A stretch of 64,000 nucleotides of DNA, taken from the NCBI GenBank assembly GCA_027886175.1, contig JAJNNQ010000029.1, forward strand, positions 4,520,501-4,584,500. The letters are read 5' to 3'. Source of the stretch: Phylloscopus collybita. Its lineage: Eukaryota > Chordata > Aves > Passeriformes > Phylloscopidae. The first letter of the stretch is position 1, and every line of letters begins with the position of its first letter. Under the pieces are notes generated by a model. That model was not told where the DNA came from and did not search any database. It worked only from the letters and a program-made list of their open reading frames with translations. Shown in pieces: positions 1 to 13,108 of the stretch. Made by a program: the position numbers and the translations under genes.

Positions 1-3000
1 CCTGGATAAGTCAAAATATCATCACAATGTCAGCAAAACCATGTAACTAAGAGATCCTGTTATTCTGGAATGGGAGGAAAGCCGTATGTAGTTTCTTCAG
101 TTTTATGCAGCCTGATAGGCTGTGCCAAGATGTCTTTGAGAGGCACAAGAACACAAATAGGCTTCAGCCCATTGCAGAACTGGGCCACAACACACAGTGC
201 AATAGTATATCAATTGTAAAATAGATCACCGTATTTTGACCCTTTCTGAGACAGTTTAGATTAACTAAGCTAAATCTTGTCAGTACTATTTTGTAAAATC
301 ATGGTGCAAAACCTTCCACAGATTTTCATCAGCCTCTATAAACACAGAAGGATGAGCAAAATTGCCATGTATTGACACTAAAGCATTGCAATAGACAGAA
401 TCAAATTTTTCAAATATAAATAAGGTTTTCTTTATGTCATCAGTAGAATAACAGGATTTCAGAGGCCTCCATGTAAGGTGGGAAAAGAGTGTGCAATTTA
501 CTTCAAGTCAGGCATTAATACCGAGCTAATCTGGCACCATGGAACTGTGGGATTCAATTGTCTCTACAGCTGGGAAGCAAAAACATTATATACCATGGAA
601 AGTTTGGATTGACATTAATTATATCTTAAACTTTGCACAGCTTCACATGGATGAAATTGACTATATATGTAGAATTGTTAAAGAAAACATAAGTGACAAA
701 AAAATCAGTCAAAATGAAACATTTCAATTCATTGGATTCCTTGGTTAATAGGAAAATGAAAATGTTACTGGAGATTCTTTTATTCTCTGTTGTTCATAAC
801 ACGGGATTGCTTTCTGAAATACTAGCCCAATATACTGAAATACTGAATATACTGAATACTGAAATACAGCCCAATCTGTAGAGTTTTTATGGGTCTATGC
901 ATGAGTTCACATAATTTCTAAGTTCATGAGGGACTCAAATTTTTTTACATGAGTATTTTCCCAAGACTTTTAGACAAAAAGAATAAATATATGTATTTGT
1001 AAGTGCATTGCTTATCTTCCTTTCTTTCAGCAGAAGAGAAATGGAGTTTGTGTCAATTGTGTTTAGGTGGTGATCACTAAAACAAATCTCTGTTTAAAAA
1101 AAAAAAAAAAAAGTCTTAATGTTGGATAAGAGTGCCACAGCTGTAGGTCTTCTGAGAAAAAAAAAATCTGAATGGGTCCTGACCATAGAAATGATGCATA
1201 CAATGATGAGTACAATGTAGAGAAATTAATTTATTTTAAAAAATGGAAAACAAAAATATAGGACTGAAGAGTGCCCAGTTGGAACAGTACTGTCAGTGGG
1301 AGCTCTGCTGGTCTAACATATAACAGATTTGTAGGCACAAGGCTCTCTGCCTCTTCATTTTTATTTGGAAAAGAAAAAATGCCTGTTGCCACGATCATCA
1401 AAGAATGTTATTCTTCATTAAATCTATGAGACCTTGGAAAACCTTGCCCAGATCATTTTTTGAAAACAAAAATAAGTCCTGCAAGTGCCTAAAGGGAGGA
1501 TAAGGTTACTCATTGTTGCTTAAAAATTCATTTGGTGCCATGTCAAAGCAGCCTTGGGTATATTTTAAAGTGACAGGTCTAAAAAATATTGTTCTTATTC
1601 CCACCTGCCCCTGAACTCCCTCCATACCAAAAGAAGCATTCTCCATAGTCCCCAATTAGTGAGCTGGAGTATTTAAAATTCAAACAAGGACCTTCTTCTC
1701 ACTCTCATACTCATTAGCTCACTCCAGCCCTCCTTAGTCAAGGGATTTTCTAAAGAGTCCATTTAGGAGTGCTAATAATAGTAATTAGAGGTCAAGAAAC
1801 CATCTTGAAACTTGACCCAAATTTTCACCCAAAACTTGAAATGAACACAAACCCTTTCTCAGTTTTGAAGGAACTGGGAATTCCTTCAAAGAAGAAGTTC
1901 GTGACTTGGAAATTTCTCTTTTAAAATGTTGTTTCAGTCCTGCATACCAAATCCTTGACAAACCATCTAAGCAGAAAGGCTGCTTTTTAGGAACCTTCTA
2001 GAAGCATTTGTTGTGCTGTTCTTTTGCGCCTGCTCAAAATGCATGCAGTATTACTGAGCCTATTGTAAACTGTGGGCCTCTTTCCCCCCCTCATTCACAT
2101 TTATTCTATGCCAATGGGGTGATATTAAATTACCTCCTGCACCTCCCAGGAGTTCAAACATTCTTTGCACTACCTTTTTTATGTCACAGATTCCAGGCTG
2201 ACACAGTCCCCCTTGGATAGCAACAGCAGCCCTGTGGCTGCTTTGATACACAAATTTTTCATACAGCTCCGTTTTCTCCAGTCTGTAGCTCAAACCAGCT
2301 GAAATGATAGTGTCCCAACTGTTCCTCTTCCATTCATGACAGGGCACCCAGCTGTACATTGCAAATGCTCAGCTAGGGTGGCTAGTGCCACCTCCATGCG
2401 CGGGACAGATGAAAAAAGCCATATTGGGAGCTACACTCTGTTTCACAGGCTCCAGTGGAAATTAATCCTGGATGCTGTGACAAATAATAATGGAGTAAGG
2501 TCCAATGCTTCTAGTGATGGCTTTGCATTGTCCCCATCCATCCTTCTTGTGTACCTGTCTCCAAGTAAACAGGACATCTGCAGAGAGACATCAAGCCTGA
2601 ACTGGGCAACACGTAGAAAAGTTTAAGCCTTCTATAACTAGATTGATGTGATAATAATTTGGATCTGGAAATACACACTGACCTTCTTTTAGCTATAATA
2701 TAAGCACTGGGCCTTATTACCATCCTGTACTTCCTGAATAGTTTGTCTTCTAAATCTTATTTTATGTCTGTTACTTAAAGCTTCTAGAAATGTACTGTAT
2801 ATTATTCTATATATTATGTATTGTATATTTTCTATTCTGGCAGGTTACTCTGGAACAAAAGGATTCTATATTATCTTGCAAAGGACTTTTGAAGTCATTA
2901 GCAAGTCTTTCCTTGTAATTTGGATAAAATATGAACAGTTTTTAGATTCATAACATCTTGAAAAAATTTATATGTCATTCATTATCAGAAGCAGACATGG

Positions 3001-4362
3001 TCCAAAACTGGAATTTTCTACTGCAGGGATGTTTTAATATTTGGGTTTGTCCTTAACTGAAACAAAATGTCAAAACAGCAAAGTCATGTATAGAATGAAA
3101 AGCAGATAAAAGATTGATTCAGAAAAATTAAAACATTCCATTTTGAAAATGTCCAAAATATATTCTGGAAATTTCTGAATATTTCAGTTATAATTTTTCA
3201 TCCAAATGGAACATTTGAGCATTCCTAGACACAAATATTTCATGTCTAGCTGGGCTTACTTAGGCCTCTCTATCAAGGCTCAATTACCGGGCGCAATCAG
3301 TTCTTGCTGGAAAGAAGATTATTGCTTCTAAATAGTGCATGAACTATGTGCTGTTTTTAAAAGATCCTGATATATTAAGATTACATGAACATACTTTCTT
3401 TCAATATCTAGTCACAAACTGTTTCTATTATGTAGATTCTCAGACAAGCTGCACCTCTTAGTAAGAAGAAAGAGGATGAAAACTCAATTATCAATATGTC
3501 AAAACTCAAAAAATGAACCTGTAACTAGTTAGTTCAAGAAATGCTAATATTCTGGCATGTAGGAGATTAAAGCTGATGAAAGTTTATGGATAGAATAGAA
3601 GTATTACAGGAACAATCCAGTTTTTACAAAGATTTTGCAAAGAGTTTCTAAAAATCTTATACTTCAAAGCATAAAATATATGCTGTCTACCCTCTTCTCA
3701 GTTACCTTGCTGCTCTAAATCATTATTTGTGATGGGGTCAAATAACACCAAATTGCTTTTATATTGCATTTCTTTAGTATTGGACCATGCTTGCATAAAT
3801 ATTCTTTGAAGACCATGTCTTTTTCAGAGAGACCACAATGGGATATTGACTTGACGTTCTCTTTTAGACAATGGCCATTTGATTAAAAGTGACTTTTGAT
3901 TAAAAATGTTAATGGCTATAAAAATTGTTTAACCAAGGCAATTTTTAATTACTAAACAAGTTTTAATTTTTCAAATATCTTTTGTCAATATAAATACTGC
4001 ATTCCTTAACACCAGACATTTAGTGCTTTACAAATAAACAACTAAGTTGCTGCAATCCTGATATTATTCCTCCAGTTTTAGAGGGGAAAAAAAAGAGATT
4101 TAGTTTGTTGATTTATCTCTCTGTCTGACATCATTGCAAAAAAAGTACTTGAAATCTTCTGACTACATAATGGATGGCATGAATGTCAAGGGTAAGAAAA
4201 CTTATTATCAGTTTCACTTAGTGTATATTTTACATTTAGTTCCAACCTGAAATGAAAAATATCCTGCCTCAACATATCACTTTCTCTCAATCAATAGCAG
4301 TGTTGGATTTTATGAGACCACAGCACCAAAAGTAATGAAAATATTCTGACTAAATAAAAAAT
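1..4362. other. Unique AT-rich non-coding stretch
   Basis: I see no gene or recognisable transposon here. The open frames are all under 100 codons, overlap on both strands and show no family features. Only short homopolymers stand out, such as a run of A near 1097-1113. Intergenic or intronic sequence is the most likely reading. An old, highly diverged repeat could be present and missed by eye. Confidence 0.6.
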
Positions 4363-4519
4363 CAACAAAAAAACCCACCAAAACAAACAAACAAACAAAC
4401 AACTCGCCCCCCCAAAGAAAACCAAACCAACAATAAAAAAACCCACCCCCCCCAAAAAAAACCAACAACAAAACAACAACAACAAAACCACTGAATCAAC
4501 CCCCCCCCCCCCCCCCCCC
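4363..4519. repeat. C/A-rich low-complexity tract ending in poly-C
   Basis: This tract is built of CAAA/CCAAA-type units with several C runs (7 to 8 C), and ends in a run of 19 C at 4501-4519. The complementary strand is therefore G/T-rich with G-tracts. It could fold as a G-quadruplex on the minus strand and an i-motif on the plus strand. The 66-codon open frame across it on the minus strand encodes only F, G, L, V and W-rich sequence and is an artefact of composition. Confidence 0.9.
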
Positions 4520-5936
4520 AGGAGTTATTAATGACATATGATAGTAAATTCTTTCCCTGCCATCTTGAATAGTTGTTCTACAAAGTCAGACAGGAAGCTT
4601 GGTTAATGCAATTTTTTGTGCAATACTCAAGAGAAGTGTTCTCATGTTAGACACTCATGGTCTCCTGTAGCTAATATTCCTCTCATTCACATTGCTGCAA
4701 ATCATGATCTGTTCCACTGAACTCAACAGAAGTATAAAATCAGGGTAAGTTGGATCAATTTGTGCATAACACATTCCTTGAAGTATACAAAATTCAGTCT
4801 TATAGACAGTTTATAAGATTGATAAGCCTGTGGAGGGTAGGCTGGGAATAAACTAGACTTTGAGCACAAGACATTGTGCACGTGACCTAATGTAACTGCA
4901 CTCAACAGCACCTTTGCTGATCAGCAGTGTCTGATCAAACCACGTGGCTCTAATTTATTGGCCAACAGAAGATGTGGTACTTTTTTTTCTCACAATGTGA
5001 GGGTCACATATTGCCTTCTGGATAGAAATTTCTGTGTTTTTTAAAAAAACAGAAAGGTTTATGTAACAGATTTTATTGCCTCGTGTGGTCAATCCCACAT
5101 CCCAAATCAAGCCCATAATTAGAAGGTATTAAATCTTGAGTTTTTGTTCTTCAGATTTTTTATTTTTTTTTAATTTGGTGCCTTTATAGCATCTAGTTTA
5201 AAGCAGTAGGATACAAATGAGGACTGAGGATCAAAAGGATACCTGCCAGTATCCTGCTTCCTTCTGCCAGTGCTCTGGAGCCCACTGCACACACAAAGAC
5301 ATAGCTTTCAGTGATGTAGCTACTGCAGTGAGCTAACTCATTAACTTCAGTATAGCCAAAAAAAGTCAAAACATCTCCTAATATCACACTTTAAGTTCTC
5401 TGGCACAGTGGCTATATTGACTTTAACCAGCAAATGGCAGTTGTGGCTGCCAACAGTGAGACGTGATTCATGAACCCTGGGGCCCTCACACACAACTATC
5501 CTATGGATTCCTTGACAGCAAGGGCACATAAAGACTGACTGTGATACAGTGTTAGAAATCCAACTATATATCCAAGCTTTATGGGTCTGATTAACAATGT
5601 GCCAATTAGGGTATTTGTTCCAGCAGCTGGGATGTAGACAATTTGGATGGTATGGAAATGAATTAGCAGGATAACTCCTAGCCTAATTTTTTCACTTCTT
5701 CTGAGGTACATAGGTGCATACTCTCCCGCTCTCCCTACCATGCCTGTCCCAGATATAATTATGTTCTCTAAAGATTCATGACAGGCGGTGTGCAGAAGTG
5801 ACAGCAGAGAGGAAATACTAACTGCATAAACTTGAAGCCAGGTCAGTTTTGAACATTTTGAATATGTTAAGACCAGCAGCATCCTCATTAAACTCTGATT
5901 AGCAAGTGGACTTGATCCAGGCTAATTCATGGCTGA
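4520..5936. other. Unique non-coding stretch
   Basis: No recognisable repeat or gene. The longest minus-strand open frame (5496-5888, 130 codons) has no motif I recognise and no promoter or splice context that would support it. Chance is the simplest explanation. Confidence 0.5.
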
Positions 5937-6056
5937 ATGGGGGGTTTTTTTGGTGGGTTTTTTTTGTGGGTTTTTTTTGTTTTGTTTTGGTTTGGTTTTT
6001 TGTTGTTTTTTTTTTTTGGGGGGGGGGGTGGGTTTTGTTGGGTTTTTTTTTTTTTT
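5937..6056. repeat. T/G-rich low-complexity tract
   Basis: Runs of T (7 to 14) alternate with runs of G, including a run of 10 G near 6019-6028 followed closely by two more GGG tracts. It is close to the mirror, on the opposite strand, of the C/A tract 1.4 kb upstream. The G runs make a plus-strand G-quadruplex plausible. The small open frame through it is compositional. Confidence 0.9.
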
Positions 6057-9000
6057 CACTGCCAGTTTATCAGAGATAAGCAATTAAGGGCTCACACACC
6101 TCCAAGTTTTGTCGTTTTTTGAAGCACAGATCTCATACCAGCCTTGCAATAAAGCCTTATTGTCCGTGGGACAATATTCTTCACTAATCTCACTTCTGGC
6201 AATTTACTTTTTCTTGCTGAGCAGATTTAGAAACAAAAAACCTTGAAAGGGCATGGGAGGAGGAAAAATCTAGGGCTATCTAATTCCATCCCCAAAGTGG
6301 GAGTTTTCCATTCAGCTTCTCTTTTAATGAGCACCGGAGAAATAAAGTTTCACTGCAACACTACTTTGATTCAAGAGACCTATGAGGACCCAATTATCCA
6401 TCCAGTTGGAGTGGGGTGGCAATCTGGTTTTCAAAGCAAAAGCAATGTAGCAACACAGGCCCCTTGTAATTATGTCTTCCCTACAAATTTATAAACCCAG
6501 AGGTGAGCTTTGCTTTTGTTGATTGTTTAAATGCAATTATTACCTTTCTTTCACTTTCAACTTGTTAATAAAGCTTTCCCAAATGCTGCGCTTGGAGTTA
6601 TTCTTCCTGAGCACTAGGATTCCAAAGGCTTAACTGGAAACCAATCCTCTGCTTCACTGAAAGGAACACAGTCAGGTCCGGTCAAAGATTATCTGAAGAG
6701 CCAAAATGTTTGACAGACACACTGAGGGGGCCACATCCTATTTTCCACCTGAGAAAGCGAGACGGGAGAGTGAGACAGAAAGAAGGAAGCTAAAGGAGAC
6801 TGGGAGTGACTCAGAGAATGGAAAGGAAGGAAGACTACCCAAACGGTAGCCCGATTCAAGGGAAGATTCCTGTTTACATAATTTGTCTTCCTCTGCACCT
6901 GTCAATATTATATTCATTGCACAAACTTGTGTCTTTGGAAGTGCATGCAGATTTGCTTATAACATAACCCTGTTTAAAATAAGGAAGGGAGACAGTTGTT
7001 CTCAGTAGCACATTTTTCAGTCCTGGTCTCTTATAATCCCATGTTCAGTAGGCCACAAGGAACTCTGGACTCTTCCCCACTTCTAGCCTCGACAGGTGGG
7101 TGGGATCAGTGAATCAATGAATGTGTCTATGTCATGTAGGCAGAGGCATGGAGTACATTGCATGAATTCATTTTCACTGCATGGCATATATATGCAGCTT
7201 GAGGCAGTGACTTCCAGACACTGACTTCCGGTCCTTGTCTTTCAAAGGCATCCCAAAATTTTAAGGATACAGGTACACATGGGGGCTAGGGCCTAAATTT
7301 ATACCAATAATAGAATCAAATTTCACATATGATATGCATAGGGTCTACATGAGATGTAAGTATATCACAGTATGCTTTGCTTATTCAACCTGTGAGATGA
7401 TACATTATTTACACAAGTAATACACAAAAATGGGATGTAGCCCATTGCATATAATTCAAGCACATTAGTCTGACATATGTAGAGCTAAGCTACAAAAATA
7501 ATTTATTTCTTGAAAATGCAGTTTGAGAGCATGACGACCATTCATGACTTACTCCTTGTGACAATTTGTGGGATTTCCTTATGTATATGCTGCTTCTTTC
7601 AATTGCTGTCGATTTGAAAAGGAGTTGTGGTATTGCTATCTATTTTAATGCCTCTCAAGGATCTTGCAGGATATGTTACATTGCTCCTGGAACAGATAGT
7701 AGATAGCCATTGGACTAAGAGAAAGATGTTATAAGGAGAAAAGGAAAAGCAATAGCCCTTCATTCTGTACAGAGGAAGTGTTCTGCAAAAAGAAAGCCAT
7801 AAAGCACCAGCTGAGTGAAAGTCAGACAGTCTCCCACAGTCACACAAGGCTGAGGGAAAGGGTTTGCAGTAGAAATGACAAAGCAAGCTGCACAAGACAA
7901 ATTGTGGTTTAGAGAAAATGGCATGAGTAGTACTGAGGACTGCAGTTTGACCCCATGACAAATACTCGCTTAGAGCAGTAAGGAAACTGAAAAGGCAAAG
8001 GGAGTTTCTACTGCATATATCTATTTGAAAAGTAATGTTTTCAGAAATGCCCTATGTGTATGGACTTATACAGTCGTGTGTGTCTAAGTCTAATTTCTGT
8101 CATCAAGCATCTCTCAAGGATTAAATGATATGTAAAATATCTCAGGGAATTTTGGAAACAGTATATTTTCTTTTTGTCTGAGTTTGAGGATTCAGCATTT
8201 AGTCCCAGGAATACAGTAAAATGGCCTGCATTCTCAGAAAATTACGCTGTACAGAGGACTTCTGTCTCCAAATATACTTACACCAGTCCAGCTACTCCTG
8301 GACTCCTTTCAGACTTCAGGGGTTTAAAGCAAATGTTACCTAGCAGAACTGGAAACTAAGCAAAAAATGAGGAGTTACCTATAAAAGGGTGACACTTCTA
8401 CTGTCTTTTCAGCAGAGCAATTCATGCTGAATTACTTTCATCCTTCAGAAAAAGAAAAACAAACAACAACAATGAAGAACTCAATAACAAACAGAAAACA
8501 ATTTGGAAGTGATTATTTAAAATCTCCAAAATGTTTCCATCTGGAATTTCACACAGAGACACAGATCAATGCTCTAGTCACAATGTTATAGAAGGGAAAC
8601 CACTCACTTCATGCCCAAAGGAGGTGACTCAGATCTTTTGTGTGATAACTATCCTTTATTAAAATTCTCATGCTATTGATTTAGGATTGATAGAAGCTCT
8701 AATATCAAAAAATTATTTTGAGTGGAAAACTTCATCTACCTCTGTAAAGCACAAAAACCAAAAGCACAAAAGCAAACAGTTTAAACCTTCATGGTGTTCT
8801 GATGGCACTCCAGCACATATATATATGAGCTTGACAGCCTAACAGCAGGTTTCCTAAACACAACCTGATCACACAGAGCATTTCACCCAGATTGATATAG
8901 TCGTTTTAAAAAAAGATAAATGCAAGTAACTGTGATTTAATTCACTAACCATTCGTCAAATCACATAGATCAGGGGTATAGTAGGGAAATTTTGAAGTGT

Positions 9001-9341
9001 GGAAGGGTACACTTGCATATTCTGCTTGTAAAATCGAAGACAAAACATACTCAAATTTAGAGATGAGACAAGCTACATAGAGGGGAAAGGTTGGCTGTTT
9101 TAGAAATTTAGAAAGATTATTTGGAAAAGTGCACGAAAGTCACTTTTGCTTTTGAAAATACAAAATTACGTGGTAGACTGCTATGTGAAAAAGATTTTGG
9201 ACAGGTTAGTAGAAATATATTGAAATCACTTATTTTTTTACTGTCCTTACCAAACAGAACCTTTCCAAATGAAGTATGATTTCAAGAGCTAGAAGACCTT
9301 AAATGACAAATCCTTTTAGAATAAGAAATCCCTCATCTAGG
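6057..9341. other. Unique non-coding stretch
   Basis: I see no gene, RNA or transposon. A purine-rich patch (about 6770-6840) and a short AT repeat near 8817-8826 are the only local features. The 120-codon minus frame at 7599-7961 is cysteine- and serine-rich without recognisable domains, and I do not support it as a gene. Confidence 0.55.
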
Positions 9342-9357
9342 AAAAAAAAAAAAAAAA
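9342..9357. repeat. Short poly-A run
   Basis: About 16 A in a row ending in a guanine-containing flank. No transposon body could be recognised immediately upstream, so I cannot say that it is a retroposon tail. Confidence 0.6.
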
Positions 9358-9865
9358 GAGTAAATGTAGCTCTTCCAAATTCCAGTAATAGTGGCCATAT
9401 CCTGACTTAAATCTTCAGTTTTCATCCATCAGCCTTTACTCCTGAAATACAAAGATGACATGCCCTACAATAACTAAGAATATTTTGATACTTAGTCTGA
9501 TTTTCAGAGGCAGTGAGGTTTAGTAAAGTCAGTGAGAATGGATATGTGTTTGTATTTCAGAGACACAGTCAGGTTTTGCAGCCATTCAAAGGGATATCCA
9601 CAACTGTAGTTTCACTTAGTTCTAAAAACAGTGTGGAAAGTACATTTCTTTAAAAAAGTAACACAAATGTTTAAAATAATTCAAGTGACCAAGCTATTTA
9701 GAATCAATGTTTGCATAGTGTTTGCCTTTCAGCTGGGACCTAGTCATTTTATCAGCCAATTTTGGTTCTAAGTTCAGTAATAACATGATCAGAAATAGCG
9801 CATACAACATAGGAAAACCTGGATTCCAGCCTTTTTTGTATTTTTAAAATGACTGTTTTTAAGCA

Positions 9866-10657
9866 CCTGTCAGTAGTGGTATTCCCCAGGGTCCTATACT
9901 AGGTCCAGTGCTGTTCAGCTTTTTCATCAGTGATTTGGACAAAGACACAGGTCACTGACAGCACAAAGCTGGGAGCAGTGGCCAATACCCCGGAGTGCAG
10001 CCTTTCAGAGGGACCTCAACAGCTTGGAGAGATGGGCAGAGATGAGCCTTCTGAAATTCAACAAGGGCAAATGCAGGTTCCTGCACCTGGGGAGGAATAA
10101 CCCCAAGCACCAGCACAGGCTGAGGCTGATCTGGGGAAAGCAGCTCTGTGGAGAAGGATCTGAGGGTCCTGGTGGAAAACAAGCTGTCCATGAGCCAGCA
10201 GTGTGCTCTGGTGGCCAAGAAGGCCAATGGTGTCCTGGGCTGCATCAGGAACAGCATTGCCAGCAGGACAAGGGGGGTGATCCTGCCCCTCTACTCAGCC
10301 CAGCTGAGGCACATCTGGGGTGCTGTGTCCAGCTCTGGGCTCCTCAGGACAAGAGAGACATGGAGCTCCTGGAGTGGGTGCAGCAGAGGGCAACAAAGTT
10401 GCTCAGGGGTCTGGAGAACCTCACTTAGGAGGAGGAGGTGAGGGAGCCAAACCTGTTCAGCTTCAAGAAGAGATGACTAAGAGAGGATCTCATTAATGTG
10501 TATGAATATCTAAAGGGTGGGGGTCAAAAGGATGGATCTAGTCTCTGCTTGCTGGTGCCAAGCAACAGCCCAAGGGGCAACAGCGACAAACAGATGCTCA
10601 GGAAGTTCCACCTGAATATGTGGAAGGATTTTACTGCACAGGTGACCAGGCACTGAA
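9866..10657 (+). mobile_element. CR1 LINE fragment, reverse-transcriptase C-terminal half
   Basis: This is a degraded, non-functional copy of the CR1 non-LTR retrotransposon, the dominant LINE of birds. It begins inside the reverse transcriptase: positions 9870-9938 read in frame as SSGIPQG, then ILGPVLF, then FISDLD, matching RT motif 4. The next catalytic block, which should carry the aspartate pair (FADD), is mostly missing. Only a remnant TDSTKLGA is left, implying a deletion of roughly ten codons. The rest continues through [41 protein letters not shown] and LINVYEYLKGG. These lie in all three plus frames, so several indels have accumulated, and there is a stop at about 10426. The fragment fades after the VTRH-like segment near 10657 and lacks the usual 3' octamer end. 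Confidence 0.93.
10024..10428 (+). pseudogene. CR1 reverse-transcriptase remnant, frame-shifted
   Basis: This is the longest uninterrupted frame of the 9.87-10.66 kb CR1. Its first 40 residues match the CR1 ORF2 region after the RT catalytic core (LERWAEM to GRNNPKHQHRL). The frame then drifts out of register. True CR1-like sequence shifts to another frame at about 10148-10310 (EKDLRVL, then [15 protein letters not shown]), then returns ([25 protein letters not shown]). It is a piece of a dead transposon gene. It has no start codon context, lacks the RT active site and cannot encode a working enzyme. Confidence 0.85.
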
Positions 10658-12120
10658 ACATGTCACTTCTCCTGTCTATACTATTTTCCTGCTGTTTTTA
10701 TAGCCTTGGACATGCCATCAACATGCCAACAACAACAACAACAACAAGATGTCGTGAGGAAAAAAAGACACAGTGAGCAAGTGTAACTGGGCGAATATTA
10801 CATGCCAAAGGGAATCTTGAGGTAAACCAGAACAAATAAAAAAAGTGAACTGAGTTCCTTTCTGCCACTTCTAGGCTGTCTGGTTTGCAAATTGTGTAAT
10901 CATCCATTAGCTTCACTCTGCATAAAGAGACAGCTTAGCAAGCTATGAGCAAAAGAAAAACATGACAGAGAGTTTTGACAACCATAGCAAACAGCTTAAA
11001 ACAAGTTGAATTTATACAGAGAATTCTTTAAGCTGTGTTCATAGGGAGAGTCACATTCCATTAACATGGCATTTCATAGCATACGCTCCAATAAATTTGA
11101 GGCAAATATTGCAATTTCCCATCAAGTGAATACTTCTGATCCTGGAGTAGAGACAGTATAGCTACTACTCTGAGAGGACATAGCCATCAGAGCACAGTGA
11201 AAATAGCAGAGGATCAAAGAGGGACAAGGCAAGGGATGCCTCTCTATGGAGGAGAGGAGCCTGGTATACACGCAAGAAGAAAAAGGTCTTAATGTGTATT
11301 TTCTACCTGAAATTCAGCAAACTTCATTAGTACATAATCTATTTGCACCCCATGACATAGCTTCAACTTAAAGTTACCTTTCCACTGCCAGAAGCTGAAA
11401 GGATTCTGCCTTGTTTCTAAATCTTCTGGTCCAAATTATAGCTGGTGTAATAGGCATCTGTAGGCTTGAGTGTGCTCAATGTCATGTCAACAATTTTCTT
11501 TCTAGTGTTCCCAAGTGGGAGGCAATTGCAAGCTAAGTGCTAGGGCTGTAGTCTACTAATGTTAGTGACTAAGGAGAATGGGAAGGCCAGAAGTTCTTGC
11601 ACTGGGGCTACCAGAATATATTGTGTGTCAGTAGTAGGATGAAACTAAGTCCCAAATCTCCTGTATCAAAACAAGATGACTCCATGAGCTCTATATTTAC
11701 TGTGGGGCCTCCAAATATGGACTTTCAAAATGCCAGTACCATAGCTGTATCCAGCACTGTTGCCTTGTACTGTGACGTTTGTCTAATCAGTGATAGTATG
11801 GATCAGTTTTTGAGATTTCCATCTGAACTGCAGGCAGACTGGAGGCCAGCTGGCTCCATCCAGAACTGAATGCAGCGTCTGACAGAAAATGCGGAGCAAC
11901 ACTTCTCTCTTACTCTAGCAAAAACCATTCAAAGATGACCTATTGGATGAGGAGATATTTGCTCTTTGCTTTACTTATTGTGTGGATGCTGTTGTTGGAT
12001 ACATTGGAGTCTGTATTGAAAAGTACGTAACCCACCAGTAAGATTTTATTAATTCTTAGGCAGGCCTTAATTAACCTGTTATTGGCTACACTTTTAAATA
12101 ACACTGTATAAGATCATTGA
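10658..12120. other. Non-coding stretch with a short AAC repeat
   Basis: An (AAC)n microsatellite of about seven units lies at 10727-10748. The remainder is unique sequence with no gene or transposon I can recognise. The 90-codon plus frame at 11597-11869 has no recognisable domain. Confidence 0.55.
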
Positions 12121-12155
12121 GACAGAGAGGGGAGGAGAGAGAGGGAGAGAGAGAG
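12121..12155. repeat. GA-rich microsatellite
   Basis: Imperfect (GA)n with GGGGAGG and GGGAG interruptions, followed by an AT-rich ACATGTATATAT segment. It is a simple repeat with no sign of coding function. Confidence 0.85.
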
Positions 12156-12746
12156 ATTATACATGTATATATCTATAGATTATGTGCGTCTATAAAAGTA
12201 TATCTATTCATGTGCATACATACAAAACAGAATCCTAGATTTGACAGTAGCGACTAGAAGCTGACAACAGGGCAAGACCAGAATAGCTATCTGTCTTGCT
12301 ACAATAACCCAGCTCCCAGTTTCCTGTTGCTTACAAAACTGGAGGTTGTACATATGGTTTTATATTTTAAAAAAACTGATGACATTTTTTTTCACCCATG
12401 GAGCTGTCTGATCCGTCTTAGAATCCATTAATACTTTTGGCCCCTGTGATGTTGAATTCTACTGTTTAACTGTGAGTCTGCATCATATGATGCAAACTTG
12501 CTAGTTTTATTTGTTCATTTTATTTCTGCCTGATAATTTAATCAGAAGCCCTTTTTCCCAGCTCAGTCACAAATATGCTGCATGATTGTGGGTATCACTT
12601 ATAATCTGTGCCTCAATTCCTTGTCTTCAGAGCATAAAAAACCCTCAGGCACATTCCCTCGGGCAGTCTCCCACTGAAATCAAATTACCCTAAATACCAC
12701 TTGTAGCAAGACATATTTGGCACCCCATCTTACCTGATAAGAATAT

Positions 12747-13097
12747 TTGCTAAAAGAGACTATGACTTCTGCAGGAGTATGTCAGGTAAGGAAGAATGAA
12801 GGCCATGAATGGCCTTCAGAAGTTGAGATAAGGAATGCAGCACGAAGTTGCAGCTTGAAACAAAAGGAGGTGGCCGTGTTTGACACCAGAGAAAGAAGCA
12901 CTCTTTGCCTCTTTTATGGGACAGCAGGCAGTGATGGCACACTTTTCATTGAACCTTTTCATTGCCAGGGGAGAGTCAAACAGATCTGCATCAGCTCTTC
13001 ATTTAATGTCTCAGTGAGAGGTGGACACCAAACTCTAGTTAAAGCTTCTGAAGGCGACATTTTAAAGCTAATTGAAGAAAAAAGAGGTTATCCATAA
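12747..13097 (+). CDS. Unrecognised 116-codon open frame, doubtful
   Basis: I do not recognise this open frame, which starts at ATG 12747. It is hydrophilic, has no signal peptide, membrane segment or repeated motif, and ends 12 bases before clear CR1 sequence. A good 5' splice-site consensus (CAG then GTAAGG) falls at 12782-12790, inside the frame. The end of the frame (EGDILKLIEE) could belong to a diverged upstream part of the adjacent CR1 ORF2, because CR1-like coding sequence continues just downstream in another frame. Chance openness or a transposon remnant is more likely than a cellular gene. Confidence 0.12.
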   Translation: MLKETMTSAGVCQVRKNEGHEWPSEVEIRNAARSCSLKQKEVAVFDTRERSTLCLFYGTAGSDGTLFIEPFHCQGRVKQICISSSFNVSVRGGHQTLVKASEGDILKLIEEKRGYP

Positions 13098-13108
13098 TAA
13101 CAGAGGGA

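Noticed and set aside
5496..5888. 130-codon minus-strand open frame
   Set aside because: No family motif and no support from neighbouring signals; overlaps another unrelated frame.
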